From positions 13,612-77,611 of the forward strand of contig URAS01000015.1 in NCBI GenBank assembly GCA_900545825.1: DNA of 64,000 nt, given 5' to 3'. A program made the translations under genes and the position numbers. This stretch comes from an uncultured Actinomyces sp. GTDB lineage: Bacteria; Actinomycetota; Actinomycetes; Actinomycetales; Actinomycetaceae. The notes beneath the pieces are model-generated. The model was not told the origin of the DNA and did no database searches. It saw nothing but the letters and a program-made list of their open reading frames with translations. Shown piece by piece: positions 35,031-43,642 of the stretch. The number at the start of each line of letters is the position of its first letter. Within the stretch, counting starts at the first letter, position 1.

Positions 35031-35510
35031 ATGTCCGCTTCCGGAGCCCCCACCGCCACCGTGCGCCACCTGGGTCCCGACACCCGGGTGACGATCGTCG
35101 CCGCGTCATGGCACGAGGCCGTCATGGACGGCCTGGTCGACGGCGCCACGAGGGCGCTGACCGACGCCGGCGTCACCTTCCAGGTCGTGCGCGTGCCCGG
35201 CACGTTCGAGCTGCCCGTCGTCACCCAGTCGACGCTGGCCAACGGCGCCGACGCCGCGGTCGCCCTCGGGGTCGTCATCCGCGGCGGCACGCCGCACTTC
35301 GACTACGTGTGCGACGCCGCGACGTACGGGCTGACCCGTGTGGCCCTGACGACGGGGAAGCCCGTCGGCTTTGGCGTCCTTACGTGCGACGACGAGGAGC
35401 AGGCGTTGGCGCGCGCCGGCCTGCCCGACTCGATCGAGGACAAGGGATACGAGGCCGCGGCGGCCGCCCTCGAGACGCTGCACGCCCTCGCCAAGACCCG
35501 CGGCCGGTAA
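35031..35510 (+). CDS. ribH: 6,7-dimethyl-8-ribityllumazine synthase
   Basis: A 159-residue subunit of the lumazine synthase shell, last enzyme gene of the operon. VRVPGTFELPVVTQ, LGVVIRGGTPHFDYVCDA (catalytic histidine; the usual T in GxTxHF is present) and GKPVGFGVLTCDDEEQAL are characteristic. AAAAGGAGA precedes the ATG. The 145 bases after it lead directly to the hrcA promoter. Confidence 0.97.
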   Translation: MSASGAPTATVRHLGPDTRVTIVAASWHEAVMDGLVDGATRALTDAGVTFQVVRVPGTFELPVVTQSTLANGADAAVALGVVIRGGTPHFDYVCDAATYGLTRVALTTGKPVGFGVLTCDDEEQALARAGLPDSIEDKGYEAAAAALETLHALAKTRGR

Positions 35511-35612
35511 CCCGACCCCACCCGCAGGCCGCGCGCCGATGCCGCCCGCCGTGTTCGCCGCTGGCCGATCGCGGCCGGGCGAATCGGCGCTGGGCGGCGA
35601 AGACGGCTAGAC

Positions 35613-35639
35613 TTAGCAGTCAGAGGGGCGGAGTGCTAC
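35613..35639 (+). promoter_or_regulatory. CIRCE operator for HrcA
   Basis: TTAGCAGTC-N9-GAGTGCTAC matches the CIRCE consensus TTAGCACTC-N9-GAGTGCTAA at 16 of 18 positions. A -10-like TAGACT (35608-35613) runs into its first base, so HrcA would block the hrcA-dnaJ transcript. Confidence 0.85.
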
Positions 35640-35682
35640 CTATCTCCGCCCAGCCTGCATGCTTGAGGGGAAGGAAACCGCC

Positions 35683-36711
35683 GTGTCCCGGTCTGCCCAG
35701 GAACGTCGCGACACCGTTTTGCGCGTCATTGTGGCCGACTATGTCCACTCGGGCGAGCCCATCGGGTCGAAGGCGCTGGTCGAGAAACACGACCTCGGCG
35801 TCTCGCCGGCCACGGTGCGCAACGACATGGCGGCCCTGGAAGAAGAGGGCTACATCTATCAGCCGCACACGTCGGCCGGGCGGATCCCCACGGAAAAGGG
35901 CTACCGCGCGTTCGTCGATCAGCTGGTGGGCATCAAGCCGCTCTCGGCGCCGGAACGCCGCGCGATCGAGACATTCCTCATGCGCGCCACCGACGTCGAC
36001 GACCTCGTCGACCGTTCCGTTCGTCTGTTGGCCCAGCTCACGCACCAGTTGGCGCTGGTCCAGTACCCGTCGCACAAGCGCTCGGGCGTGCGCCACCTCG
36101 AGCTCGTGCCGGTGGGGCGCGGCCGCCTGCTCATCGTCATCATCACCGACACGGGCACTGTCGAGCAGCGGACGATCGAGGTCCCCGACACCCTCACCGA
36201 GGGCGACGTCGCGGCCCTGCGGATCGTCTGCAACGCGGCGTTCGGGGGCCTCAAACCCAGCGAACTCGCCGATTTTGCGTTCAACGGCGTCGACCTGCCC
36301 CAGACCCAACGCGCTGTGGCCGAGCAGGTGGCGCGCGTCGTCAGCGAGGTCGTCACGGCCGACGTCGACACGCGGATCGTCATGGCGGGCACGGCCAACC
36401 TCGTCCGCAAGGGCGAGGACTTCTCGCGGTCGATCGGGCCGGTGCTCGACGCCCTCGAGGAGCAGGTGGCGCTGCTGCGGCTGTTCGCCGAGGCGTCGGG
36501 AACGTCACACCAGGGCGTATCGGTGCGGATCGGCACCGAGACTCAGCAGCAGGCGCTGGCCGAAACCGCCCTCGTCGCGGGCACCTACGGCGAGGAGGGT
36601 GGTAGCCTGTCGCACTTGGGTGTTATTGGCCCAACCCGGATGGACTACCCGACGGCTATGACGGCGGTGGGGGCGGTGGCACGCTACCTGTCCCACTTCC
36701 TATCCAATTAG
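35683..36711 (+). CDS. hrcA: Heat-inducible transcription repressor HrcA
   Basis: A 342-residue repressor binding CIRCE. The N-terminal winged helix (about 1-75) has VLRVIVADYVHSGEPIGSKAL, SPATVRNDMAALEEEGYIYQ and HTSAGRIPTEKGYR. The GAF-like and dimerisation parts follow, ending with GVIGPTRMDYPTAMTAV. GTG 35683 has GGAAGGAAA upstream; an in-frame ATG at 35659 lies before that site. The CIRCE upstream indicates autoregulation. Co-transcribed with dnaJ. Confidence 0.96.
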   Translation: MSRSAQERRDTVLRVIVADYVHSGEPIGSKALVEKHDLGVSPATVRNDMAALEEEGYIYQPHTSAGRIPTEKGYRAFVDQLVGIKPLSAPERRAIETFLMRATDVDDLVDRSVRLLAQLTHQLALVQYPSHKRSGVRHLELVPVGRGRLLIVIITDTGTVEQRTIEVPDTLTEGDVAALRIVCNAAFGGLKPSELADFAFNGVDLPQTQRAVAEQVARVVSEVVTADVDTRIVMAGTANLVRKGEDFSRSIGPVLDALEEQVALLRLFAEASGTSHQGVSVRIGTETQQQALAETALVAGTYGEEGGSLSHLGVIGPTRMDYPTAMTAVGAVARYLSHFLSN

Positions 36712-36738
36712 AGGATTCAAGAGAAGAGTATTCGTTTC

Positions 36739-37854
36739 GTGAGTGACTACTACGAGGTTCTCGGCGTCAGCCGCGACGCGTCGACCGACGAGATCAAGAA
36801 GGCGTACCGCAAGCTGGCACGCAAGCTGCACCCGGACGTCGCGGGCGCGGATTCCGAGGACGCCTTTAAAGAGGTGTCCGTCGCCTACCAGGTGCTGTCG
36901 GATCCCGAGAAGCGTCGGCGCTACGACATGGGCGGCGGCACGGGGCCGGCGGGCTTCGGGGCCGAGTCGATGGACTTCGGCGCGTTCTCGGACATTTTCG
37001 AGACCTTCTTCGGTGGTTCCCAGACCGGCCCGGTGCCGCGTGGCCGCCCGGGTCAGGACACGCTGACCTCGGTCACCGTGTCGTTGCCCGACATCGTGTC
37101 GGGCACGACGAAGACGATCAGCGTCGCCACGGCGGTCGAGTGCCCGACGTGTCACGGATCCTGCTGCGCACCCGGCACCTCGCCGCGCACGTGCGACGCG
37201 TGCAGCGGCCGCGGGTCAGTCCAGCGGATGGCCCGGTCGTTCTTTGGCCAGACGATCACGACGGTCCCGTGCACGGCCTGCGCCGGCCACGGGACGATCA
37301 TCCCCAACCCCTGCCCCGAATGTGCGGGCGAGGGGCGTATCCGCACCCAGGTCAGCAAGGACGTCCGCATCCCCGCGGGCGTTGAGGACGGCGTGCGGCT
37401 GCGGATGGCTGGCCAGGGCGAGGTCGGTCCCGGCGGCGGGCCGGCGGGCGACCTCTACATCGAGCTGCACGTCGAGCCGCACCCGGTGTTCCACCGCGAG
37501 GGCAACGACCTGGTCACGACGGTGACCGTGCCCGTGACCCAGGCGATCCTCGGCACGACGTTCACGCTCGACACGTTTGACGGGCCGCGTGAGATCGAGC
37601 TGGCCCCGGGCGTGCAGCCGGGCGACGTTATTACCCTGCCCGGCCTGGGCGTCGGCATCCTCCAGCGGTCGGGCCGCGGCGACCTACGGGTCGTCGTCGA
37701 GATCGTCATTCCGCGCAACCTCGACGCCACCCAGCGCGGCCTCATCGAGGCGTTCGCACAGTCCCGCGGCGACGAGCGGGTGACGATGAAGCGCACCGAC
37801 GAGGGCGACAACGTGTTTTCCAGGCTGCGCCACAAGTTCGCGGGCCGCTCATGA
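36739..37854 (+). CDS. dnaJ: Chaperone DnaJ
   Basis: A 371-residue J-domain co-chaperone that stimulates DnaK. The J domain (1-65) has HPD (KLHPDVAG). After a Gly/Phe region come four zinc-finger repeats (about 134-205): CPTCHGSC, CDACSGRG, CTACAGHG and CPECAGEG. In the first repeat the final Gly of CxxCxGxG is Cys, which is unusual. The C-terminal substrate-binding domains are complete. GTG start. It is paired with hrcA, while dnaK-grpE must lie elsewhere. Confidence 0.96.
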   Translation: MSDYYEVLGVSRDASTDEIKKAYRKLARKLHPDVAGADSEDAFKEVSVAYQVLSDPEKRRRYDMGGGTGPAGFGAESMDFGAFSDIFETFFGGSQTGPVPRGRPGQDTLTSVTVSLPDIVSGTTKTISVATAVECPTCHGSCCAPGTSPRTCDACSGRGSVQRMARSFFGQTITTVPCTACAGHGTIIPNPCPECAGEGRIRTQVSKDVRIPAGVEDGVRLRMAGQGEVGPGGGPAGDLYIELHVEPHPVFHREGNDLVTTVTVPVTQAILGTTFTLDTFDGPREIELAPGVQPGDVITLPGLGVGILQRSGRGDLRVVVEIVIPRNLDATQRGLIEAFAQSRGDERVTMKRTDEGDNVFSRLRHKFAGRS

Positions 37855-38639
37855 GCCTGCCCGTCTACCTCGCCGCTACCACGCAGCCCGACCTCGCCGA
37901 CGTCACGGTGGGGCAGACGATCTGCGTGGGCGGCGACCAGGCGAAACACGCGGTCGGCGCCAAGCGGCTGCGCGTCGGCGAGGCCCTTCAGCTGGTCGAT
38001 GGCCGCGGCCGGCGGGTGTCGGGCCAGGCCACCGACGTCGCGCGCGGCAGCTTCACGGTCACCGTCACCGACGTCGCCACCGAGGACGCCCCGGCGCCCC
38101 GGCTGATCCTCGTCCAGGCGTTGGCGAAGAACAAGCGCGACGTCCAGGCGTGCGAGGCGGCCACCGAGGTCGGCGTCGACGCCATCTATCCGTGGGCCGC
38201 CAGCCGCTGCGTCGTTACATGGAAGTCCTCTGACCAGCGGAAAGAACACCGCTGGCGGGCGGCCGTCACCTCGGCGGCCGAGCAGTCGCGGCGCGCGTGG
38301 TGGCCGACGCTTCACCAGCTGCGTGACACCGCCGCGCTCTGCGACGACGTGCGGGCCGCGACCGAACGCGGCGAGGTCGTCCTCGTCGCCCACGAGCAGG
38401 AAGAACGCCCCCTCGCAGACATCCTCGCCGCCGAACGGGCGGCGAGCGCCTACTGGGTCATCGTCGGCCCCGAGGGCGGCATCACCGACGACGAAGTCAG
38501 CCAACTGGCTGCCGCCGGCGCGCATCCCGTGCGCCTGGGACCCACGATCATGCGGGCCTCGACGGCCGGGCCCGCCGCCCTCGCCGTGATCGCCGCGGCC
38601 ACGGGCCGCTGGAGCGCCACGTCAAAGGAGACCAAGTGA
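37851..38639 (+). CDS. rsmE: 16S rRNA (uracil1498-N3)-methyltransferase RsmE
   Basis: A 262-residue SPOUT-class enzyme. The N-terminal PUA-like domain contains GDQAKHAVGAKRLRVGEAL; the methyltransferase part has LVQALAKNKRDVQACEAATE, EQSRRAWWP and the knot motifs WVIVGPEGGITDDEV and VRLGPTIMRASTAGPAAL (usual LGxRILRxETA; here IMRASTA). It overlaps dnaJ and phoH by 4 nt each. Confidence 0.94.
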   Translation: MSLPVYLAATTQPDLADVTVGQTICVGGDQAKHAVGAKRLRVGEALQLVDGRGRRVSGQATDVARGSFTVTVTDVATEDAPAPRLILVQALAKNKRDVQACEAATEVGVDAIYPWAASRCVVTWKSSDQRKEHRWRAAVTSAAEQSRRAWWPTLHQLRDTAALCDDVRAATERGEVVLVAHEQEERPLADILAAERAASAYWVIVGPEGGITDDEVSQLAAAGAHPVRLGPTIMRASTAGPAALAVIAAATGRWSATSKETK

Positions 38640-39676
38640 GCGACTCATCCGGAATCACCACGATCGACATCCCCGTCGACGTCGACCCCGTCGCCGTGTG
38701 CGGCGTCGACGACGCCGCCCTGCGCGCCCTCGAGGACAACCTGCCGGGCGTCGAGGTGTGGGCGCGATCGGGCCAGATCATGATGGCGGGCACGCCCGTC
38801 CTCGTCGGCATCGCCCGTGACCTTGTCGACGAGATGATCGTCGAGGCCAAGCGCGGCGAGCCGCTGACGCCCGACGCCGTCGGCCACGCCGCGAGCCTGC
38901 TTAACCCCGCGTCGCCTGAGGACGGCGAAGGGCCCGTCGCCGGGCTGTCGGCGTGGGAGGTCCTGCGCACCCGCGGCGGGATCATCCGCGCGAAGACCGA
39001 GGGGCAAAAGGCGTACGTCGACGCGATCAGCTCGCACGAGGTGATCTTCGGGATCGGCCCGGCCGGCACCGGCAAGACCTACCTGGCGATGGCGAAGGCC
39101 GTCGGCGCGCTCATGTCGGGCCAGGTCAAACGCATTATCTTGACGCGTCCGGCGGTCGAGGCCGGCGAGAGCCTGGGCTTCCTGCCCGGCTCGCTGACCG
39201 AGAAAATCGACCCCTATCTGCGCCCGCTCTACGATGCGCTGCGCGACATGGTCGACCCGGCCGAGCTCACCCAGCTGATGGACGCCGGCGCCATCGAGGT
39301 CGCCCCGCTGGCCTACATGCGCGGGCGCACCCTCAACGACGCGTTTATCGTCCTCGACGAGGCGCAAAACACGACGATTCAGCAAATGAAGATGTTCTTG
39401 ACCCGTCTGGGATTCCGCTCGACCATGGTCGTGACGGGCGATATTTCCCAGATCGACCTGCCGGGCCAACAGACGTCGGGCCTCAACCACGTCCGCAAGG
39501 TCCTCGACGGCGTCGACGGCATCTCGTTTGTCTACCTGACCTCGGCCGACGTCGTCCGCAACGAACTGGTCGGGCGGATTATCGACGCCTACGACGCGTA
39601 CGACGCCCGGCACGCGAGGATGGAGGCCTACCGCAAGAACGACCGGTTTGGTCGGGGAAGGAAAGGACGCGCATGA
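38636..39676 (+). CDS. phoH: PhoH-like ATPase
   Basis: A 346-residue cytoplasmic ATPase of the PhoH family, linked to RNA metabolism. Walker A is GPAGTGKT at 141-148 and Walker B is FIVLDEAQN. LTRPAVEAGESLGFLPGSL and TGDISQIDLP are further conserved blocks. The N-terminal 110 residues form the KH-like PhoH extension. GTG start overlapping rsmE; overlaps ybeY by 4 nt. Confidence 0.96.
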   Translation: MSDSSGITTIDIPVDVDPVAVCGVDDAALRALEDNLPGVEVWARSGQIMMAGTPVLVGIARDLVDEMIVEAKRGEPLTPDAVGHAASLLNPASPEDGEGPVAGLSAWEVLRTRGGIIRAKTEGQKAYVDAISSHEVIFGIGPAGTGKTYLAMAKAVGALMSGQVKRIILTRPAVEAGESLGFLPGSLTEKIDPYLRPLYDALRDMVDPAELTQLMDAGAIEVAPLAYMRGRTLNDAFIVLDEAQNTTIQQMKMFLTRLGFRSTMVVTGDISQIDLPGQQTSGLNHVRKVLDGVDGISFVYLTSADVVRNELVGRIIDAYDAYDARHARMEAYRKNDRFGRGRKGRA

Positions 39677-40125
39677 GCACCGAAGTGTGTAACGAAACCG
39701 ACGTCGCCATCGACGAAGAAGAGTTCATCGACCTCGCGGCGTGGGTGCTGAAAAACATGTACGTATCGCCCTCGGCCGAGCTGTCGCTCGTGTTCGTCGA
39801 CCCGGACGCGATGGAGGCGCTGCACATGCAGTGGCTCGACCTGCCCGGGCCGACCGACGTCATGAGCTTCCCCATGGATCAGCTGCGCCCCGGCACCCCC
39901 GAGCGGCCGACGCCCGAGGGCATGCTGGGCGACATCGTCATCTGTCCGCAGGTCGCGGCCCAGCAGGCCCACATGGCCGGCCATTCGACGGTGGAAGAGA
40001 TGCTGTTGCTGTTCGTCCACGGGATGCTCCACCTGCTCGGCTACGACCACGCGGAAAAAGAGGACGAGAAGGTCATGTTCGACCTGCAGAAGAAGCTGCT
40101 GCTCACGTTCCTCGCCCAGAAATAG
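39673..40125 (+). CDS. ybeY: Endoribonuclease YbeY (rRNA maturation factor)
   Basis: A 150-residue metal-dependent RNase involved in 16S rRNA 3'-end processing and ribosome quality control. The zinc motif is HGMLHLLGYDH (HxxxHxxxxxH). PTDVMSFPMD and LGDIVICPQVA are typical. The ATG overlaps the phoH stop. Confidence 0.96.
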   Translation: MSTEVCNETDVAIDEEEFIDLAAWVLKNMYVSPSAELSLVFVDPDAMEALHMQWLDLPGPTDVMSFPMDQLRPGTPERPTPEGMLGDIVICPQVAAQQAHMAGHSTVEEMLLLFVHGMLHLLGYDHAEKEDEKVMFDLQKKLLLTFLAQK

Positions 40126-40134
40126 GGGGGTACC

Positions 40135-41454
40135 GTGTCGCACGCCCCCGCCGTCTCGTCCGCCCCGGCGGGCTTCCTCATCGTGCTGGCGATCGCCCTC
40201 ATCGTCGTCGCGGGACTCTATATTGCCGCACAGTCGGCGATTAACGAGCTGTCGCACGCCAGGGTCGAGGACCTGGTCGAGGAGCAGCGGCGGAACGCCG
40301 ATTCGCTGGCTTTCCTCGTCGATCACCCGCGCCGCACGCTGTTGGCGACGAGGGCGGTCCAGCTGGGCTGCCAGGTCCTCGCGGTCGCCTGCCTGACGGT
40401 GGCGTTCGCGTCGTGGTGGCACACGTGGTGGATGCTCCTGCTTTTCGTCGTCCTCACCGCCGGCGTCCTCATGCTGTTTATCGACGGGATGATGGCGCCG
40501 CAGCTGGGGCGCACCCGGCCTGAAACGTGCGGGCTGTGGTTGAGCCCGCTGGTGCGCGGCGCCGTGCGGTTCGCCGTCATTGGGCGGCCGCTCACACATC
40601 TGCTGGCCGCCGTCGTGCCGCCGCCCGCGCTCACCTACGCCGAGGCGCGGCACGAGATGGTCGCCGATTTTAAGGAAATGGTCGACGACCTGGGCTCGGA
40701 CGACGAGCAGCTCGAGATCGAGGACGACGAACGCGACATGCTGCGCAGCGTCTTCGAGATGGGGACCACCCTGGTGCGCGAGGTCATCGTCCCGCGCACC
40801 GACATGGTGACGATCGACAAAGAGGCCAGCGGCGAGGACGCCCTCGAACTGCTGTCGCACTCGGGGTTCTCGCGGATTCCCGTGACGGGGGAGGACAGCG
40901 ACGACATCCGCGGCGTCGTCTTCCTCAAGGACCTTGTCCACCGGCTGATCAACCGGCCGGACGTCCTCGATCATCCCGTCTACGATCTCATGCGCGAGGC
41001 CCACTTCGTGCCCGAGACGATGCGGGTCGACGACCTGCTGCGCCAGATGCGCGAAGGCGAATTCCACCTGGCCGTGGTCTTCGACGAGTGGGGCGGCACG
41101 GTCGGGCTCGTGACGATGGAGGACCTCATCGAGGAACTGGTCGGCGAGGTGACCGACGAGCACGACAAGCCCGAGGTCGCCGTCGAGCAGCTGGACGAGA
41201 CGACGTGGCGGGTGCCGGCGCGGATGAGTATCGACGACCTCGCCGAGTTGGTCGACATTGATATTGACGACGACGACGTCGACACCGTCGGCGGGCTGCT
41301 GCAGAAGGCGCTGGGCAAGGTGCCGCTGGAGGGCGACCGGGCGACGACGTTCGGCCTCGACCTCGTCGCGGACGCCCAGTCGGGCCGCAGACGCCAGGTT
41401 TCGGCTATCGTGGCTTCGCTGGCTAAACAGCCGAACAAGGAGGACGCGCAGTGA
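40135..41454 (+). CDS. HlyC/CorC (CNNM-CBS) family membrane protein
   Basis: A 439-residue protein with an N-terminal CNNM/DUF21 membrane domain of three to four helices (about 12-150), two CBS domains (about 210-335, including EVIVPRTDMVTID and DDIRGVVFLKDL) and a C-terminal CorC_HlyC domain (about 355-430). These proteins are implicated in Mg2+ or Co2+ efflux; the ion here is inferred. Its place between ybeY and era is conserved in actinobacteria. GTG start after AGGGGGTA; overlaps era by 4 nt. Confidence 0.92.
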   Translation: MSHAPAVSSAPAGFLIVLAIALIVVAGLYIAAQSAINELSHARVEDLVEEQRRNADSLAFLVDHPRRTLLATRAVQLGCQVLAVACLTVAFASWWHTWWMLLLFVVLTAGVLMLFIDGMMAPQLGRTRPETCGLWLSPLVRGAVRFAVIGRPLTHLLAAVVPPPALTYAEARHEMVADFKEMVDDLGSDDEQLEIEDDERDMLRSVFEMGTTLVREVIVPRTDMVTIDKEASGEDALELLSHSGFSRIPVTGEDSDDIRGVVFLKDLVHRLINRPDVLDHPVYDLMREAHFVPETMRVDDLLRQMREGEFHLAVVFDEWGGTVGLVTMEDLIEELVGEVTDEHDKPEVAVEQLDETTWRVPARMSIDDLAELVDIDIDDDDVDTVGGLLQKALGKVPLEGDRATTFGLDLVADAQSGRRRQVSAIVASLAKQPNKEDAQ

Positions 41455-42434
41455 CGGATTTTCCATCCGACGAGCAGATGATGGCGGGCGAGGCCGCCCC
41501 GATCTCGCCGGTCGAGGTGCCTGAGGGGTATCGCGCCGGCTTCGTCGCGATCGTTGGGCGCCCGAACGTCGGCAAGTCGACGCTGACGAATGTGCTGGTG
41601 GGACGCAAGATCGCGATCACCTCGCTGCGTCCCGAGACGACCCGGCACAACGCCCGCGGCGTCGTTAACCGCGAGGACGGCCAACTGGTCCTCGTTGATA
41701 CGCCCGGCCTCCACCGCCCCCGCACGCTGCTGGGGAAGCGGCTGAACGACATGGCGCGCGAGACCCTCGTCGACGTCGACGCCGTCGTGTTTTGCCTGCC
41801 GGCCGACCAGAAAGTGGGCCCCGGTGACCGCTATATTGCGCGTGAGCTTGCCGACATTTCCGCGCCGATCATCGCCGTCGTGACGAAGGCCGACCTCGTG
41901 GGGCCCGAGCGGCTGGCGCAGGCGCTGGTCGAGGTGTCGCAGCTGGGCGATTTCGCCGAGATCATTCCCGTGTCGGCGCGCGAGGAGGACACGAACGACC
42001 TCGTCGACGTCCTTTTCGACAAGATGTCGCCGTCGCCGCCGCTGTATCCGCTCGACCAGATCTCGGACCAGTCGGACGAGATGATGATCGCCGAATACGT
42101 CCGCGAGGCCGCGCTCCACGGTGCGCGCGAGGAGCTGCCGCACTCGATCGCCGTCCAGGTCGAGGAAATGATGGACTTGCCCCCGCGCACCGAAGCGCAA
42201 AAGCGCGGCGACGAGCCGGTTCCCCTGCGCGTCATCGTCAACATCTACGTCGAGCGCGACTCGCAGAAGGGCATCGTCATCGGCAAGGGTGGCCGCGGGA
42301 TCGCCCAGATTCGCGAGCGCGCGACCAAGGCGTCGCGGCGGCTGCTGGGGCGGCCGGTCGTCCTCGACCTCCACGTTCGCACGGCCAAGAACTGGCAACG
42401 CGACCCCAAGCTGTTGGGCAAGCTGGGCTTTTAG
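41451..42434 (+). CDS. era: GTPase Era
   Basis: A 327-residue GTPase that binds the 3' end of 16S rRNA and aids 30S assembly. G1 is GRPNVGKST (36-44); G2 region RPETTRHNARGV; G3 DTPGL; G4 TKAD. The C-terminal KH domain carries VYVERDSQKGIVIGKGGRGI, given as the family's GIVIGKGG motif. GTG start overlapping the CorC-family gene. Last gene of the hrcA-era run. Confidence 0.97.
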   Translation: MTDFPSDEQMMAGEAAPISPVEVPEGYRAGFVAIVGRPNVGKSTLTNVLVGRKIAITSLRPETTRHNARGVVNREDGQLVLVDTPGLHRPRTLLGKRLNDMARETLVDVDAVVFCLPADQKVGPGDRYIARELADISAPIIAVVTKADLVGPERLAQALVEVSQLGDFAEIIPVSAREEDTNDLVDVLFDKMSPSPPLYPLDQISDQSDEMMIAEYVREAALHGAREELPHSIAVQVEEMMDLPPRTEAQKRGDEPVPLRVIVNIYVERDSQKGIVIGKGGRGIAQIRERATKASRRLLGRPVVLDLHVRTAKNWQRDPKLLGKLGF

Positions 42435-42443
42435 GGGCGCACC

Positions 42444-43460
42444 GTGGCCACGATCAAAGATGTCGCCAAGGCGGCGGGGGTGTCGATCGCGACGGTGTCG
42501 CGCGCCCTTAACGGCTCGGGGCCGCTGGCGGACGAGACGCGTGAGCGCGTGTTTGCCGCCGCCGACCAGCTGGGATACCGCCGCGACGCGCGGGCCGCGG
42601 GGATGCGGACGGGCCGCACGGACACGGTGGGCCTGATCCTCGGCGACATCACGAATCCCTATTTTTCGCGCCTGGCCGCCTATATCGAAGAGGCCGTCGA
42701 GCGGTGGGGCAAGACCCTGCAGATCGCGAATGCCCACGACAACCCCTATTTGCAGGCGAGGGCGATCAAGACGTTCGTCGCCCAGCGCGTCGACGGCCTG
42801 CTGGTCGTCCCGCCCACGCAGCCATTCCCCGAGGCCGTCGTGCCGATGCACACGTTCTGGCCGACCGTCCTGTTGGACCGCGAGGTTCCCGGCCAGGACG
42901 CGCCGACGGTGACGATCGACACGAGCGCCGCGTTGGAACAGTTGGCCGATCACCTGTTTGACGTGGGGTATCGGCGCCCGGCGCTGCTCGTCGGACCGAC
43001 GACGACGTCGACCGGGCTGCAGCGGCGGCAGAGCGCCCACGACGCCCTCAAGCGGCACGGGTACCTGGACCTGCAGATTTCCGAGACCGACTATTCCAAG
43101 GGGCACGCGCGGCAGGTCGCCGGGCAGTTGCTCGTCGAATACTGCCCCGACGTCGTCATTTGCACGTCGAACCAGCTGACCGAGGGGTTACTGGGCGCCG
43201 CGAAGGCGTTGGGCTTGAGGATCGGGCGCGACCTCGGGGTGGCGACCGTCGACGACCTCGGGTGGTATCGCGTGGTGACGCCCTCGCTGACGGCGATCGA
43301 GCAGCCGCTGCGCGACCTCGCGTTCACCGCGGTCGATACGTTGAAAGACGCGATCGAGACGTCGCAGGCGCAGGTCCCGGGCCCGCACGGGCGGATTGTC
43401 GCGGCCGAGGGGCGCCTAATCATCCGCGAGTCGACGCCGGGGCCCGCCAATATCTACTAA
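42444..43460 (+). CDS. LacI-family transcription regulator
   Basis: A 338-residue repressor. The N-terminal helix-turn-helix and hinge are ATIKDVAKAAGVSIATVSRA and ALNGSGPLADETRERV, followed by a periplasmic-binding-protein-like effector domain (about 60-335) with VGLILGDITNPYFSRL and QRVDGLLVVPP. The effector is probably a sugar, but no sugar operon is adjacent. GTG start 9 nt after era. The target genes must be elsewhere, unless it acts on leuA downstream, for which there is no evidence. Confidence 0.9.
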   Translation: MATIKDVAKAAGVSIATVSRALNGSGPLADETRERVFAAADQLGYRRDARAAGMRTGRTDTVGLILGDITNPYFSRLAAYIEEAVERWGKTLQIANAHDNPYLQARAIKTFVAQRVDGLLVVPPTQPFPEAVVPMHTFWPTVLLDREVPGQDAPTVTIDTSAALEQLADHLFDVGYRRPALLVGPTTTSTGLQRRQSAHDALKRHGYLDLQISETDYSKGHARQVAGQLLVEYCPDVVICTSNQLTEGLLGAAKALGLRIGRDLGVATVDDLGWYRVVTPSLTAIEQPLRDLAFTAVDTLKDAIETSQAQVPGPHGRIVAAEGRLIIRESTPGPANIY

Positions 43461-43514
43461 GGGGAACCTTGGTCTACGTGGTGGAAAGGGCCGCGCGGGG
43501 CCTGGCGGTTTTGA

Positions 43515-43642
43515 TAGGTTGACGACATGCGTCTGGGACAGCTGCTGCTAAGTGGCCGCGACGGGGAGCTTCGCTAGGTCGGCCCTCGTCGCGGAGTCGC
43601 GCTATCCGGCCGCCCTCTCGAGCGAAAGTTTCACCCCGTATC
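43515..43642 (+). promoter_or_regulatory. leuA promoter and attenuation leader
   Basis: TAGGTT (43515-43520) lies 6 nt before the leader-peptide ATG. After the peptide, CCGCGACG (43556-43563) can pair with CGTCGCGG (43587-43594), and the latter's GCGG can alternatively pair with the GCCGC near 43610. Such competing stems fit leucine-dependent attenuation, though no T-run is present. Confidence 0.5.
43527..43577 (+). CDS. Leucine leader peptide of leuA
   Basis: A 16-codon open frame, MRLGQLLLSGRDGELR, with three consecutive Leu codons CTG-CTG-CTA and five Leu in all. CTA is rare in this genome. It starts at an ATG that follows TAGGTT and 6 nt, so it is probably leaderless. Leader peptides of this kind precede leuA in Corynebacterium and Streptomyces. 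Ribosome stalling at the Leu run during leucine shortage would change folding of the downstream RNA. Confidence 0.6.
   Translation: MRLGQLLLSGRDGELR

Noticed and set aside
42444..43460. LacI-type regulator as the regulator of leuA
   Set aside because: No operator-like palindrome is visible before leuA, and the leader-peptide arrangement explains leuA control without it.
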